This document shows, one piece after another, positions 11,955 through 23,115 of a stretch of 64,000 nucleotides of DNA. The stretch covers positions 5,704,001 through 5,768,000 of the forward strand of contig CM041465.1 of assembly GCA_023213395.1 (NCBI GenBank), in the 5' to 3' direction. The DNA comes from Cycas panzhihuaensis (taxonomy: Eukaryota > Cycadophyta). Within the stretch, counting starts at the first letter, position 1; the number at the start of each line of letters is the position of its first letter. The translations under genes were made by a program, and so were the position numbers. The notes beneath the pieces were generated by a model. That model saw only the letters and a list, made by a program, of their open reading frames with translations. It searched no databases and was not told the origin of the DNA.

Positions 11955-12900
11955 GGCATCAAATTCTTTAGTATCATTAAATTAGTACGAAAGCATCTTC
12001 AAATCAAGTCTAAGTAACTAATTCTCAATCTCTTGAAACATAACATCTCAAGTGATAATGATCTTATGTTGTGAAGATATAAAAACCTTATACCTCTTTT
12101 TATCCATAGGGTATCTAACAAAGATACCTTTTAGGGCTCTATTTTACAACTTGTTTCTATGCTTAGCCAAAATGTAAGCATAATAAGTAGAGTTAAAAAT
12201 TTTGAAGTGAGAGACAATGGGGGCTTATCCATACAACTATTCATGTAGAGAGGGTTCAATTCAAGAGGGACTAATAGTGTTGGTATAATACATGGTAGTC
12301 CATATAGCCTTGACCCAAAGATAGATAGGTACATTCTTGCATACCAACATAGCATAATCCATGTTCATGATGGTTGTGTTCATGCACTCAGTAACTCCAT
12401 TTTACTAGGGTATACTTACAATTATAGTTTGATGTTTAATCCCACGATGATGTAAGTATATATTAAAATCATTAGATGTGTACTCACCACCATTATCAAT
12501 CCTAAATGTATTAATTAGAAAACTTGATTCTTTCTCGATGTGGGTCTTAAAACCTTTAAACATGTAAAAAGCTTCATCTTTCTGATTAAGGAATGCAACC
12601 CATAATTTCTTAGTAAAATCATTAATAAAAATGATATAATACCACTTCCCTTTAAGAGAAGGGATGGGCATAAGACTGCATATGTTTGAATATATAGGTT
12701 GTAAAGGTTGGCTAGATTTTTGCTAACTTTGGGGAAAGGGATATCTTTGAGATTTGTTGATGATACATGATTCACATTTGAAGGGCTTAAAAGAGAACTT
12801 AGGCATAATTAGAATAGTGACATGTAGTTATGTCAAGTAGTCAATTTTGACATGGCCCATATAAGCATGCCATAAGGCTTCTTGGGATAGCTTTTAAGGA
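11955..12900 (-). pseudogene. Copia B integrase relict
   Basis: An 88-codon open stretch at 12405-12671 covers the catalytic core. It has FINDFTKK near its start and RIDNGGEYTSN, which supplies the second catalytic Asp. Upstream is HAYMGHVKIDYL with the C..C pair of the GAG-pre-integrase zinc site (CESC). Downstream the block NGVTECMN keeps the third catalytic residue, Glu. The region where the first Asp is expected reads LMPIPS and is altered. The C-terminal block ends at the conserved TAG. Confidence 0.8.
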
Positions 12901-12959
12901 GTCAAGGTTGTATTAAAAGCAGAGTTGTTATCAATATAGTTGGCTTTAGAAGATAGTAA

Positions 12960-13660
12960 ACTAGTAAGGTAAAAAAGTTTACCATCAAGAATTTTGATCA
13001 TAACCACAACATTTGAAGGAGGGTGATCAACATAGAGAGTTTGATTATTGAAAGTTACATTTAGATCAAATCTATGGGAGATAAGGGTAGATAAGGAGAG
13101 TAGTTTTTGCTTCAGGGCAAGAATATATAAAGCATCTTAAAGAGTAAAATCTAGAAGGCTAGGAGTTTCAGTGAATGGATCTAAGTCCTTTATAAGGTTG
13201 AGAAGACTTGTCAGCCATATGAATAATACCATTGAAGGTTTGAATCAAGGAGACAGAGTAGAGTAGTACATCAAGTAATCGATCCATTATATCATAAACA
13301 TAATAATCTTTGTATTTAATCCATCTTTGAGTGAGTATTACAAAATGTTCAATAAAGAGGTGGTGTTGATGAACACCAAGGTTTACAACCCCATAACATA
13401 AATATTTGGGAGGAGGGAGGGAGCCCTCCTTAACCTTAAATTCAAATTATATTAAAATAATACAAAGTATAAAATAAACAAACTTGACTTACTATTAACT
13501 TACCCTTAAGTTGTGTGCACCTAAGGTGGAGATTAGGTGATGAGCATTGATCCCAACAACTATAAACTTTTGAAGTGAAGTCTTGAAAGAAGTGGTAGTG
13601 GTAAGTCATGTGTTGAGTAGCTCAATATCTATAATCGATGAAGAATTACTTGAGACAATG
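12960..13660 (-). pseudogene. Copia B protease relict, split by solo LTR
   Basis: At about 13620-13660 the minus strand corresponds to the SWIMDNGATQH block of relative A, but here it reads IIDIELL, so the Asp-Ser/Asn-Gly active site is lost. The downstream part (HMADKSSQ and similar) resumes at about 13227 beyond the inserted solo LTR. In A and D the two parts are contiguous. Confidence 0.65.
13228..13563 (-). repeat. Solo LTR with target-site duplication inside copia B
   Basis: A 326-bp segment at 13233-13558 interrupts the protease region; A and D have nothing at this point. Its minus strand starts TGTTGGGATC and ends CCTTCA, the TG...CA form of an LTR. The flanks are ACCAT (13228-13232) and ACTAT (13559-13563) on the plus strand, a 5-bp duplication with one transition. 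It is not the same sequence as any other LTR in the window. It most likely arose by recombination between the two LTRs of a full element. Confidence 0.75.
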
Positions 13661-13663
13661 CTA

Positions 13664-14829
13664 TATGCAACTCTAATGGGATGAGGTGATTCAAGATCGC
13701 AAGTAGCATATTAATAATGAGCCTCAATGAATGTAGTGGATTGGTCAACATCTTAAAAAGAAGAGGTCCCAGTACAAAGGATGTGTACATGAGAAAATTA
13801 AGTTCCAGAATAACCATCTTCAAGACAATCATCATCAATATTATGGGCACTATAGCATTGGTAGTTCTTGATCTTGTGGGTAGGAACTCAACAAGTTGTA
13901 ATGTGGTGTCCTCATTTATGACACCTTTAGCACATAATTGTTGGGCTACCTATCTTATAATAAGTAATAAGCTAGTTATTTTACCTCTTATTATTGTTTT
14001 GGCCTTAGCCTTGAGGCTATCTTTACTAATATTGGGGTTCTTTTTTACCTTAAGGACATTATCCTTGTTGTTTGCCTCCTCCTTGTTTAAGGAAATTACC
14101 ATCTCCATGGGAGGGTGGACATTAATTTTTTCTATAGAAAAGAGCTTCTTCCACATCAAAAGTGGCATCAAGAGGATCTGATGCAATGGAAAATTTTATA
14201 TCAAAGTTCTCATTGAATTTAATAAACATGTTGGCGAGGGCCTCAAATCACAAAGTCTTTAAAGTTCCACTTGATTAAAGACTTCTAAGTAGATTTTTAT
14301 AATTTGGGATATGGAGACATGATTGAATAAAAAAAGCCCATGTACTACACTCAATCTTAAAATCTTTATTAATGGGTTACTTGATATATAAAAGGTGATT
14401 GATCATCTCACTGGAATATCCCTTCTACATCTTTAGTTTATTCATCTTCAACACTAGGTGAACAAATTCTAAGTCCAATTTGGCATTAAAGTTCTTCCTA
14501 AGAACTTCAAGGACTTTCCATGCAATATCATGTGTAGCTTCATTAATGAGGTTGTATAAGGAATAGTTAGTAATAAGAAGTATTCTTGCATAAATTTTAT
14601 CATCATCAATTTCTCATTAGCATTTGCTTGTAGCATCAGCGAGAGGAGTAGGAGCGGTTCCTCCAATAGCAAGTGTAGTAACAGTAGTAATAACAACTAG
14701 TATATGCTATAAGCAATCTCTTTAAAGACCTTTATACTTGGCAACATTCTTGATATTGGTGAACTATATGTCCTAATTCTCTTTTCCTTTTAGAATACAA
14801 TTCACATTCTATTTGAATTATAAAGACAT
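13664..14829 (-). pseudogene. Copia B gag relict with CCHC knuckle
   Basis: The start is taken at 14829, where ATG is followed by codons matching the MSLQFKKNVN start of relative A. Blocks through the capsid part align with A: ILLITNYSLYNLI, ARKVLEVLRKNF-like and LVLKMNKLKM. The nucleocapsid knuckle at 13891-13932 reads C-x2-C-x4-H-x4-C, all four metal ligands kept, though with two stop codons inside. The protein would package the RNA genome. About a dozen stops, mostly at expected Gln or Trp codons, disable it. Confidence 0.8.
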
Positions 14830-15895
14830 GATATCTATAAGAAGGGTAGAGTCAAGAAGGAAACTATATAAAAGTAAGAGGTAATAGCTAGCCAATCATG
14901 ATATAAATGGGAGATGAGAAAGAATGAGATGAAGTAGAATATATAATAGAAAATGAAAGAAATATAGAGTAGTTAGAAGGTTACTTGATTATGGGCCCCT
15001 AATATAGTAGGATAAGAATAGTAACTCTAAGTATATTATCCTAGTATAATAGGATATAAAGTGAGGTGAAGACGTATAAGAAGTCACCAACACTTATGAT
15101 AATATATTCTTGAAATTGCAGGAATGTGCAAAAATACTATGAGGTATGAAGCACTATGATGACCAAAGACATAAGAATGATCAAGACATATAAGATAAGG
15201 AGGCCAAGAACTTACATCACTAGAGTGTACAATTAAAGTCCATAAGTGGGATGTGTAAAAATATAGTAACCTTAACTTGAGTTTAAAGTAGATAAGGTGT
15301 CGAAAAAGATGCAAGGCTCTATAGATGTATGAATTAAGGCCTTCACCTACAATACCCATAATAACACTTGATGATAAAATCCAAGTTATAGTAGAGCCCA
15401 AGTACTCCCAATACTCATCTTATTCACCAATAAGTAGTAATATACCTCCTCTAAAGAGTCAAATAGTATGAGAATACCCACAACTATGACATATATTAGA
15501 CTAGGTAGATTAATTATCTTACATTTAAGGTTTTCAATTTTCCTAGGTGGTTATTAGGATTATCCCTGGATAAAGTTCATTAGTATAATTAGCCTTAACT
15601 TCACTACTATTCCTGTTATGTCCAACTAACAACTATAGCCTACACCTCCTTTATAACATAGATTCTACCAACCAAGGTATCTTAACCAAGGTGAGTATGT
15701 GACCAAGTATAGTTAATGCAAAAAAGAATGTATGTACAAGGTTCCTTTTAGGGACGTAAAAATGTGAATCAATCAATCCTTAAAGTATAATAAAATAAAA
15801 AATTTAAATATAGTATATGTAGTGCTTTGTAAGTACTAAAATGTTGAGTAAGGGCATCAGATATTACTCTGATCTAAGTGTTTTTTATTAAAACA
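14830..15895 (-). other. Copia B leader, gag-proximal part
   Basis: Untranslated leader colinear with 32850-33940 of A and 42690-43800 of D. It includes one copy of the 69-bp leader motif near 15080-15160, a well conserved block around 15400-15460 (GGAGGTATAT core) and the tRNA-like segment at 15615-15690. An open frame at 15084-15401 is not open in A or D and is not taken as a gene. Confidence 0.6.
15615..15690 (-). repeat. tRNA-like (SINE-like) segment in copia B leader
   Basis: The minus strand reads ...AGATACCTTGGTTGGTAGAA, resembling a tRNA A-box region (AGCTCAGTTGGTAGAG-like), then about 28 bases, then a decayed B-box position. Relatives A and D have the same segment with better B-boxes. 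It lies in the sense orientation of the element. See the A and D entries for the stronger copies. Confidence 0.4.
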
Positions 15896-16268
15896 TGTAA
15901 CAATACCTTCTATGTAACTATATTTTATATGTACTTTATACTTAATGTAATGTTAAGGGTACCTATTTGTAAATTAAGTTGTAATTGATAAACTGGTTAG
16001 GTCCACCCACTTTGTTAATACATCGACTAATGATTTCATTATATTTTTAGGGTGGTTTGCTTATAGATTAAGCCCACACCCTATGCTTTATACATTGATT
16101 ATTTATCCATGTGAAATCTTTGTTGAAATGAAGAATGATAACTCAATAAATTTGATGATTGCATTATTTTGCAACTAGTTTGCATTAATATTGTAAGTTC
16201 TATCTCAAATTTTCAATGTTTTATTAATGAATACACCTAGTTTATGATCCTACCTAATAGATTTAGCA
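15896..16268 (+). repeat. 5' LTR of copia C
   Basis: It starts TGTAAC and ends GCA directly before the PBS. It aligns along its length with 19146-19520, including the shared blocks CTTTATACTTAAT and GATAAACT. Confidence 0.85.
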
Positions 16269-16280
16269 TGGTATTAGAGC
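16269..16280 (+). promoter_or_regulatory. Primer-binding site of copia C
   Basis: TGGTATTAGAGC matches the initiator tRNA-Met complement with one C-to-T change and abuts the LTR end. Confidence 0.85.
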
Positions 16281-16431
16281 GGGGTTGAATCTCAGTCACT
16301 ATGGTGAGGTGAAAATCCTATCATCTAAAATCTTAAGCCTGCTTATCGACTACCCAAGAACCTATAAAGTGGATATTGATGGAGCTAAATACCCTACTAC
16401 ATAGTTGTCTAGCCACTTATGACTATCTCCT

Positions 16432-17260
16432 CTATACACAAATGAGAGTAGATAATCCATGATGTAAACAAAGCCTCAACAACCACATCAACCACAACAA
16501 CCTCAACAACCAAGGAATCAACAACATTGATAAAATGCCACCTATATATATTATGGGAAGAATGGACATCAAGTTATTAATTATAGGAGAGGATAGGCTA
16601 ATTTTTAGATGTTTTAGAATCAAGGGGGATACTTTTGTAGGCCAAACCTTTAACAAGGTAGACCTAACTTCTAATAAGATGGACCTAGCTTCCAATAAGG
16701 TGGACCTAATTTTCAACTAAGAGGCCTAAGCCTTTAATAAGGAGCTCCATATCTTTAATAAAGAGGCCCCAATATTTAATAAGGAGGCCCTAGTTTTCTA
16801 CAAGGAGGGCCAACTTATCAATAACTAGGCCAATTCTTCTAATAGAATTAGAACTAGAGACAAAATCAGAACCAATGCCAACCAAATAAGTAATAGTTCC
16901 AACCAAGAACTCCAAGGAACAACCAAAATATACAATAAGGAGGTAATGTGGCAGATACTCAAGACTCCTCCCAAATTTTATTCTTTACAGAATTTTCATC
17001 CCAACATGATGACAATTCTTAATTTCTAGATTTAGAGGTATCATATCATATGATAGGTACTAAAGAGTTATTGGAGGAGATCTATCCAAATCAATCATAA
17101 TTTGTCACATGTGGGGACATGCTTACTTATGATTTGACTAAATTAGAAGGGCTCCCATTGCATTAAAGGATTCTAAAATTTAATAACATATCAACAATAT
17201 ATTCTTAGTCCTAAGTATGAAGATGAACCTACTCTTTATTAGTCAAATTGATAAATAGAA
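16432..17260 (+). pseudogene. Copia C gag C-terminus and protease relict
   Basis: The plus strand encodes a Gln/Pro-rich stretch (about 16460-16510), a decayed CCHC knuckle (YYGKNGHQ, first Cys lost) and then an array of Gly-Gly-Pro-Asn-Phe-Gln-Gln heptads. After it a block reading FLDLEVSYHM at about 17025-17060 stands where the copia protease D-S-G-A-S-x-H-M motif belongs, with Ser and Gly changed. The capsid part of gag is missing or unrecognised between the PBS and 16430, so gag is probably truncated. Confidence 0.6.
16639..16815 (+). repeat. 21-bp tandem repeat encoding Gly/Pro/Gln heptads
   Basis: About eight imperfect 21-bp units are present, best seen as GACCTAACTTCTAATAAGAT and its neighbours. 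In frame they give GGPNFQQ-type heptads of the nucleocapsid tail of element C. Third-position and CAA-to-TAA changes have broken several units. Confidence 0.75.
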
Positions 17261-17519
17261 CCTAGATGTCCTCTTTAATCAAGGCATCTATACTATCACT
17301 AATCATACTACTAAATAACTTATTGTAATAGGACATGATGATAGTGGCTTATACAAGCTTGATAGAGTTCTCCTCATTAATAGTCCAACATAAAAATCTT
17401 GTTCAATGGTAAAGAATAATCAACTTGATAAGGGAAAAGTAATCATAGTTGAAGAAATACCTCTTGTCCAAGAACAAGATGAATGCTCTAATTATAAAGA
17501 AAAACCTACCTCAAATAGC

Positions 17520-18640
17520 ACTAAAGACCAACTATGGCATCAATGCCTTAGTTACCTAAATATGTAAAGCTTAAATTTCATCTATAGGATTCATATGGTG
17601 CATGGAATTCTAATCATTTGGGGAAATAGATGTATTTGTGAGGCCTACTTAGTGGGAAAATAACAAAGAGAAAATTTCCATTCAAGAATGTATAGAGAGC
17701 CTCAGAACCATTGAGATTATTCCATTTAGATATTTGTAGGTCTATGTCAGTTCTGTCTCTTAATAGAAGCCTATTTTTCATGAAATTTATAGATGTCCAT
17801 TCTACAAAAATATGGGTCTACTTCCTAAGGAATAAGTACCAAGCCCTTGAAAAATTCAAAGAATTCAAGGTTGAGGTAGAGAATTAAAGTGGTATAAATA
17901 TTAAAGTGCTAAGATCTAACAATGGAAAGGAATATATATCCAATCAATTCACCAACTTTTACAAATAATATGGCATCAAATGATAATTCTTCAGTACCTC
18001 ATACACCTTAATAAAATGGTGTAGTAAAAAGGATGAATCAAACATTAGTGAATAAAGAAAAAGTTGTGTTGAATATTGCTAATCTTACTACTAAGTTTCA
18101 GGTTGAAGCCATATTAATTACTATGTATTTAACAAATATAAGTGCCACAATAGTAGTTAGCGATATCACTGCTGAGGAGGCTTTGTTAAGAATGAAGTAA
18201 ATAATTTGTTACTTAAAGATATTTAGATGCATAGCCTACAAATTCATTCCCAAGGAGAATAGGAAGAAATTGGATGATAAAAGCCTCAAGTATATTTTCC
18301 CTGGTTATATACTTAGCTACAAAGCTTATAAAGTTTATGACATTGTTGGAAACCAAGTCTATACTACTTGGGATGTAATATTTGTTAAAAACACTCAGGA
18401 CCTGGATCCTTCACAAATCCAACTTGTAGTGGAAAATGATATTGGTGCACCTAAAATACCTCTTGTACTAATTTTGGAGCCATTAGTACCTACATGCTCC
18501 TATACACTAGGTTCATATTTAGCTCCAATAGCCTCAATATCTATATCAGATGCTAGAACATCAATGCCACCTATTTTAGTTAATGACCTTCAAGTGGAAG
18601 CCACTAGTTTTTAACCACCTCCCAAGTGGGTCTAACAATT
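17520..18640 (+). pseudogene. Copia C integrase relict
   Basis: The plus strand shows LWHQCLSYLNM (GAG-pre zinc region), HLDICRSMS with the first catalytic Asp, KFIDVHSTKIWVYFL, then RSNNGKEYISNQF where the second Asp has become Asn. The C-terminal part is an open stretch at 18270-18614 with MDDKSLKYIFPGY, KAYKVYD and DVIFVKN, matching the conserved 'FxGYxxxSKAYRLYxP...SRDVxF' block. The frame is broken between these parts. Confidence 0.75.
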
Positions 18641-18689
18641 ATTAAAGGATTCTCCTCCTTCTCCCATAGCTATTAAAAGAGTATAGAAA

Positions 18690-19130
18690 ATGAGACACTC
18701 AACCAACTTTGCCCCAATGGCACATGTCTTAAAAACCTTTGATCCTTACATGTTTGAGAAGGCATTTAAAGACCAAATATAAAAAGCAATAATGGATGAA
18801 AAGATGAATTCCATCTTGAAAAATAAAACTTAGGAGCTAATAGATATTCCACTTAGAAAGAAACCAATTGATTAGAGAAGTATTTATAAAATAAAATTTC
18901 ATGTTGATGGCCCTATTAAGCATCATAAAGCTCATTTAGTATTGAAGAGTGTCTTCTTAAATGGAAAGCTCATAAAATAAGTTCTCTTAAGGCAACCTCT
19001 CAATGAATTTATTAATTAAATGTATCCAATAAATGATGATTAGGTTACAAATATCTTCACCAAAGCATTTGGTAAACTATAATTTGAATGGTTTTGCCAT
19101 GATCTCGATATCAAATCCAATAAAGTTTTT
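18690..19130 (+). pseudogene. Copia C RT-RNase H remnant with internal deletion
   Basis: The RT entry motif is present (KAFKDQ, MDEKMNSILKNKT, LIDIPLRKKPID, then KHHKAHLV). The sequence then passes within a few codons to VFLNGKLI and QPLNEF, and soon after to VTNIFTKAFGKL, which is the extreme end of RNase H (DxxADxFTKALxxxxF). The RT active site and nearly all of RNase H are therefore deleted, a loss of roughly 1 kb compared with a usual copia pol. Confidence 0.75.
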
Positions 19131-19145
19131 GTTAAGGGAGGGTGT

Positions 19146-19520
19146 TGTATAATGATACCTTCTATGTAATTCTATTTTGTATGTACTTTATACTTAATAT
19201 AATATTAAGGGCACCCATTTATAAATTAAGTTATAATTGATAAACTAGTTAGATTTGCCTACTTTGTCGATATATTCGCCAATGATTTTATTGTATTTTT
19301 AGGGTGATTTTCTTATAAATTAAGCCCATACTCTATGTTTTATATATTGATTACTTACCCATGTAGAAGCTCTACTGAAATGAAGAATAATCTCTTAACA
19401 AATTTGATGACTGCATTATTCTGCAACTAATTTACATTAATATTATGTATTATATCTCAGTTTTTTATTATTTTATTGATGAATGCACATAGTTTATGAT
19501 CTTGCCTAATAAATTTAATA
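19146..19520 (+). repeat. 3' LTR of copia C
   Basis: It aligns with the 5' LTR, starts TGTATAATG and ends in ATA where CA is expected. It is preceded by a short purine tract, AAGGGAGGG. Confidence 0.8.
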
Positions 19521-20495
19521 TTTTTTTCCTACTCACTTTGTATAATGGGCTTTAAATCTTTTTTCTTTTAATTTCCAACAAACCCTTGTTAAAGAATGAC
19601 CTTTGTTTACAAAAATGGTGATAACTTTCTACCCTAGAGTCAAAATTGAGTGTTCTTTTTTCTATTGGAAAGAGGACTTAGAGCCACTTGTATTACAACT
19701 AGAATTAGGTTGAATGGAGCTCTACAATTTTTTTCAATCCCATGAAGTAGATGGAATAAATTTCTACCAAACCCTCACTAAAAAATAACCTTTATTCACT
19801 AAAACAATAATAACATTTTGTCCAGGTAACAAAATTGAGTGCTTATTTTTTTATTAGAAAGAGGACTTAGAGTCACTTCTATTTCAAGTGGAAGTAAGTT
19901 AATTGGGGATTTTTAAAATTTTTGGTAGACCTATGAATTTAACTAAGTAGATTTTTATTGTGATAAAAAACTAGTTATGATATAAACTTGCAAATATCTC
20001 ATCAACTAAAGAAATTTCCATTATTTTCTAATCACAAGAATCCTAATATAGTTAAGGTGAGAGCATATAATGATGGGGATCCTAAATATCTATAAATTAA
20101 AAAAAAAATAGGCATTATCTCCTATTATAAATTTATTAAATTTTGGCAAAAATATACTAGCATTTTCCCTTATAAATCTTACATATACTAAAAAAAATTT
20201 GATAGCATTTCCCTTTATCAAATAGAAAAAGTAGGGGATAAGAAAATAAGAATGGAAAAAATGAAGGAATGGCTACCAAAGGATTGGAATCCTTGAGACT
20301 TACAACTACTTGGTGTTGTGCTCCCAAAACTTTCAAAAGAAAAGAAAGAAAAGTAAATAATACAAAATATATTATGATGAAAACTTGAAAAATCTCTAAA
20401 TCCACTTACACAATCTCTATTTACCACATGGATTATAGGGGAAAAATAAGGGATGGCTCCTTTACAAGTACAAGTGAGGAATATGATATAAGTTT
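19521..20495 (-). other. Copia B leader, LTR-proximal part
   Basis: This resumes the leader of B after C and matches 33930-34870 of A: the same TATAATGGGCTTT-type block, two similar sections each with a 'CACTAAAA.AATAATAAC' motif, and the final stretch up to the PBS. Two overlapping minus-strand frames (20157-20405 and 20218-20565) are short, hydrophobic and not conserved, and are not taken as genes. Confidence 0.65.
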
Positions 20496-20507
20496 GCTCT
20501 GATACCA
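20496..20507 (-). promoter_or_regulatory. Primer-binding site of copia B
   Basis: The minus strand reads TGGTATCAGAGC, a perfect match to the initiator tRNA-Met complement, two bases inside the 5' LTR. Confidence 0.9.
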
Positions 20508-20509
20508 CA

Positions 20510-20780
20510 TGAAAGGAGGATCCAGCATGTAAAAGCAAGAGAAAGAGAGTAACAAGAGCTCTCATAATGGTAAGGTAAGAATTATTTTTCTCTATTGTGA
20601 TCTCACTTTATATATTAATGAGTTAGACCCATTAGGGTTATAATTTTCTCTAATGAGATGAAATTATATATACTATACATGAAAGTATATTTCACTTAAG
20701 TGATCTAATTTAATATTCACCTAAGAAACTTTTAGTAATAATAAACTAATACTATGACCTTGCAACATTAACTCGCTTCA
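20510..20780 (-). repeat. 5' LTR of copia B
   Basis: It starts TG and ends CA on the plus strand and pairs with 9288-9593. The minus-strand TATA motif is at 20607-20614. It is followed by AAATA, identical to the bases before the other LTR. Confidence 0.9.
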
Positions 20781-22880
20781 AAATAAACATACTAAAAAAA
20801 TGACAAGAAAAGAGAATATACTCATTCAAACTAATCATAGAGAAATTAAGTACATTAATGATGTACTAAGAAAAATTTACTATTAGTTGGCTAAATAATG
20901 AAGTAAAAATTAAAAAATCATCTTTGATGATAAGGAATATATAATCAAGGATAAATTAAGGAATAAAGCCATAATGGTTAAGGTGTAAATGACTAATTAT
21001 AGGTTATTTAATTTAATTATACTTCTTAGTAATTTGTATTCCTTAAAAATATGAATTAAGGTGGGTGGTGAGATATGGCATCAAAGATTTGGCCATGTAG
21101 ATTATAATAATCCTACTCTAATAAAGAATATAGATATAATAATCAGTCTACCTAATAATAAAGATAAGAAATGGATTTATAAAGGGTGTATACTAGAGAA
21201 ATAACAAAGATAAGGATTCTTAAATAAAAGCTTTATAGTTAAGGGGCCACTTCAACTAATATATATAGATTTGTTTAGACTAATTAATATAATGTCCCTT
21301 GGAGGGGTAAGATATTTCATAACTTTCATTGATGATTACTCAATGATGACCTAGATTTATTTCCTCAAGTTCAAATAGGTGGTATTCTAGTGCTTTGTCA
21401 ACTTCAAAGTGATGATTGAGAGGGAAAGTAATCATAAAATTTTAACCCTTAGATCATATAATGAGGGAGAGTTTATCTCCAATAAGTTTAAGGAATATTA
21501 CAAATACTATAGGATAAAAAATCAACTAATAAATCCCTACAACTCTTAATAAAATAAGGTAGCTAAAATGAAGAATACAATAATTATTGAAATGGCTAGA
21601 AGCATGCTTAAGGATAAGAATCTTAGGAATGAATACTAGATAGAAGTTATTCATACAACTATCTATTTATTAAATAAATATATAACTAATGTTGTGAGAT
21701 GGATAACATTAGAAGAGACTTGGTTAGGACATAAACATAGCATAAAATATTTAAAGGTGTTTTGGTACATTGTATATTTACATATTTCATAATAAAAAAG
21801 GACAAATGTAAAGTGTATATTTATTGGATATAGTGATGCCTCAAGATCCTATAAACTATACAATCTAAAAGAAAGGAAAATATATATAAGTAGGGACATC
21901 ATCTTTAATGAAGATAGAATTTATTAAGAAATTATGAAAAAAAATAAAGGTAGAAGTATAATAATTAATATGGAACCAAGTATAAGTGATACAAATATAC
22001 CTATGAAAACTAATATAGGTGGAGCAGGACCATTTACTCTAAACTAAGTTAATAGAAGGTTCATAAATTTATCTAAAGGGATCATACCCCTTAAGATATT
22101 TTAGATACAAACTTTGAGAGAAGAACTACATGATCTTAAAGTATGATAAATCTATCTTGATGACACAAGTAATGAAGAACAATGAGCCTTAATTTTTTTA
22201 AGAAATAAATACCCAAGATGAATGGAAGTAAGCTATGAAGGAAGAATCTAATTAGAACCAAATGGGTCTATAAGACCAAGAATAGATTAGATGGATTAAT
22301 TAATAAATACAAGGATTAACTAGTTGCACTAAGACATGCATAAATATAAGGAATTAATTATAATAAGACATTCATACTTATTGTAATGATTAAAATAATT
22401 ATATTGATTCTAGCCTTAACTACATTATACAATTGGACTATACATCAAATGGATTTAAAAAATACCTTCTTAAATGGATATATAGATGAAGAAATTTATG
22501 TCTGATAACCAAAAGTTTTTAAAGTTAAAGAAAAAGAAAACAAGGTCTATAGGTTAAAGAAAGTCTTATATATACTCAAACATGCACCTAGAGCATGGTA
22601 CTTTATGATTATTAGTTACTTTAAAGACAAGGGATTCCTAATAAACTAATCAGATCCCAACTTATATATTAAATTGGATGGAAAATCAATCTTAGTTATA
22701 AGATTATATATTAATGATCTTATACACAATAGGAATTGTAAATACTTATCCTAATAATTCAAACTGGATATATGCAAGGAGTTTCAAATGATATATTTGG
22801 GACTAATACATTATTTCTTAGGCATAAAGTTATGGTAAGCTAAAAAGGGAATCTTTATATCATAAAGGAAGTGTACTTTT
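20781..22880 (+). pseudogene. Copia F pol relict (integrase and part of RT)
   Basis: The reading starts with a GAG-pre block, EIWHQRFGHVDYNN, at about 21070. The integrase core follows: IYIDLFRLINI (first Asp), FITFIDDYS, RSYNEGEFISN (second catalytic Asp now Asn) and ARSMLKDKNL. Then comes KCIFIGYSDASRSYKLYN and SRDIIFNED. RT is weaker, with NGYIDEEIYV, KVYRLKKVLY and a YINDLI active site in place of YVDDL. The 5' part is missing and no LTR of its own is seen. It is cut at its right end by a gypsy LTR. It is a different subfamily from A, B and D, closer in wording to E. Confidence 0.75.
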
Positions 22881-23115
22881 ATCACAACCCTCCTAGTTAT
22901 TATACTCTAAATACCAATTGATACAAATCAACATACCCTTATAAACATGTATTGAATGTGATTAATATAAAACAATAATACACTAAAAATTTATATTAAT
23001 TATAATAATTAATTGTATACTAATCTTGAGTTTACAAAGGCTTTAATAAGAGTAAAACATAGTAAAATTAACATCTAAGGATGTATATAAACCCATGTTT
23101 AGAGAGTTTCTCAAT
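22880..23115 (-). repeat. Ty3/gypsy LTR fragment related to element I
   Basis: It aligns with 63782-63995, the inner end of the 5' LTR of gypsy I. Shared blocks include TATACTAATCTTGAGTTTAC and AAGGCTTTAATAAGAGTAAA (one or two differences each). It directly follows the copia F RT remnant, so it marks an LTR inserted in, or recombined with, F. How far it runs to the right is unknown because the window holds only part of the reference LTR. Confidence 0.65.

Larger units (their letters stand above)
15896..19520 (+). mobile_element. Ty1/copia retrotransposon C, internally deleted, nested in B
   Basis: LTRs lie at 15896-16268 and 19146-19520, followed or preceded by a PBS (16269-16280) and a purine tract (about 19134-19142). 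It interrupts the leader of B in the opposite orientation: the B sequence ...GATCTAAGTG before it and CTCACTTTG after it are contiguous in A near 33925. At 3.6 kb it is short for a copia element because most of RT and RNase H is missing. A clear target-site duplication was not found; the junctions lie in A/T runs. Confidence 0.85.
9288..20780 (-). mobile_element. Ty1/copia retrotransposon B (family A/B/D), host of two insertions
   Basis: This minus-strand copia element has a 3' LTR at 9288-9593 and a 5' LTR at 20510-20780. It is flanked by a perfect 5-bp target-site duplication, AAATA, at 9283-9287 and 20781-20785. From right to left it holds the PBS, a leader, gag, protease, integrase, RT and RNase H, the true copia order with integrase before RT. 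It is interrupted by copia C (15896-19520) and by a solo LTR (13233-13558). Without them it is about 7.5 kb, close to relatives A and D. Many stops make it older than A. Confidence 0.9.

Noticed and set aside
13717-14181. Longest plus-strand frame near copia B, 154 codons
   Set aside because: It is the antisense shadow of the B gag and zinc-knuckle region; the minus strand has recognisable gag motifs.
15084-15401. 105-codon minus-strand frame in the B leader
   Set aside because: The colinear leader parts of A and D are not open in this frame, so it is chance.
19521-19525. Target-site duplication for copia C
   Set aside because: AAACA before and TTTTT after do not match; the junctions fall in A/T runs, so no duplication is claimed.
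20157-20565. Two overlapping minus-strand frames in the B leader next to the LTR
   Set aside because: Hydrophobic and low in complexity, extending into PBS and LTR, with no conservation of frame in A (34453-34802).
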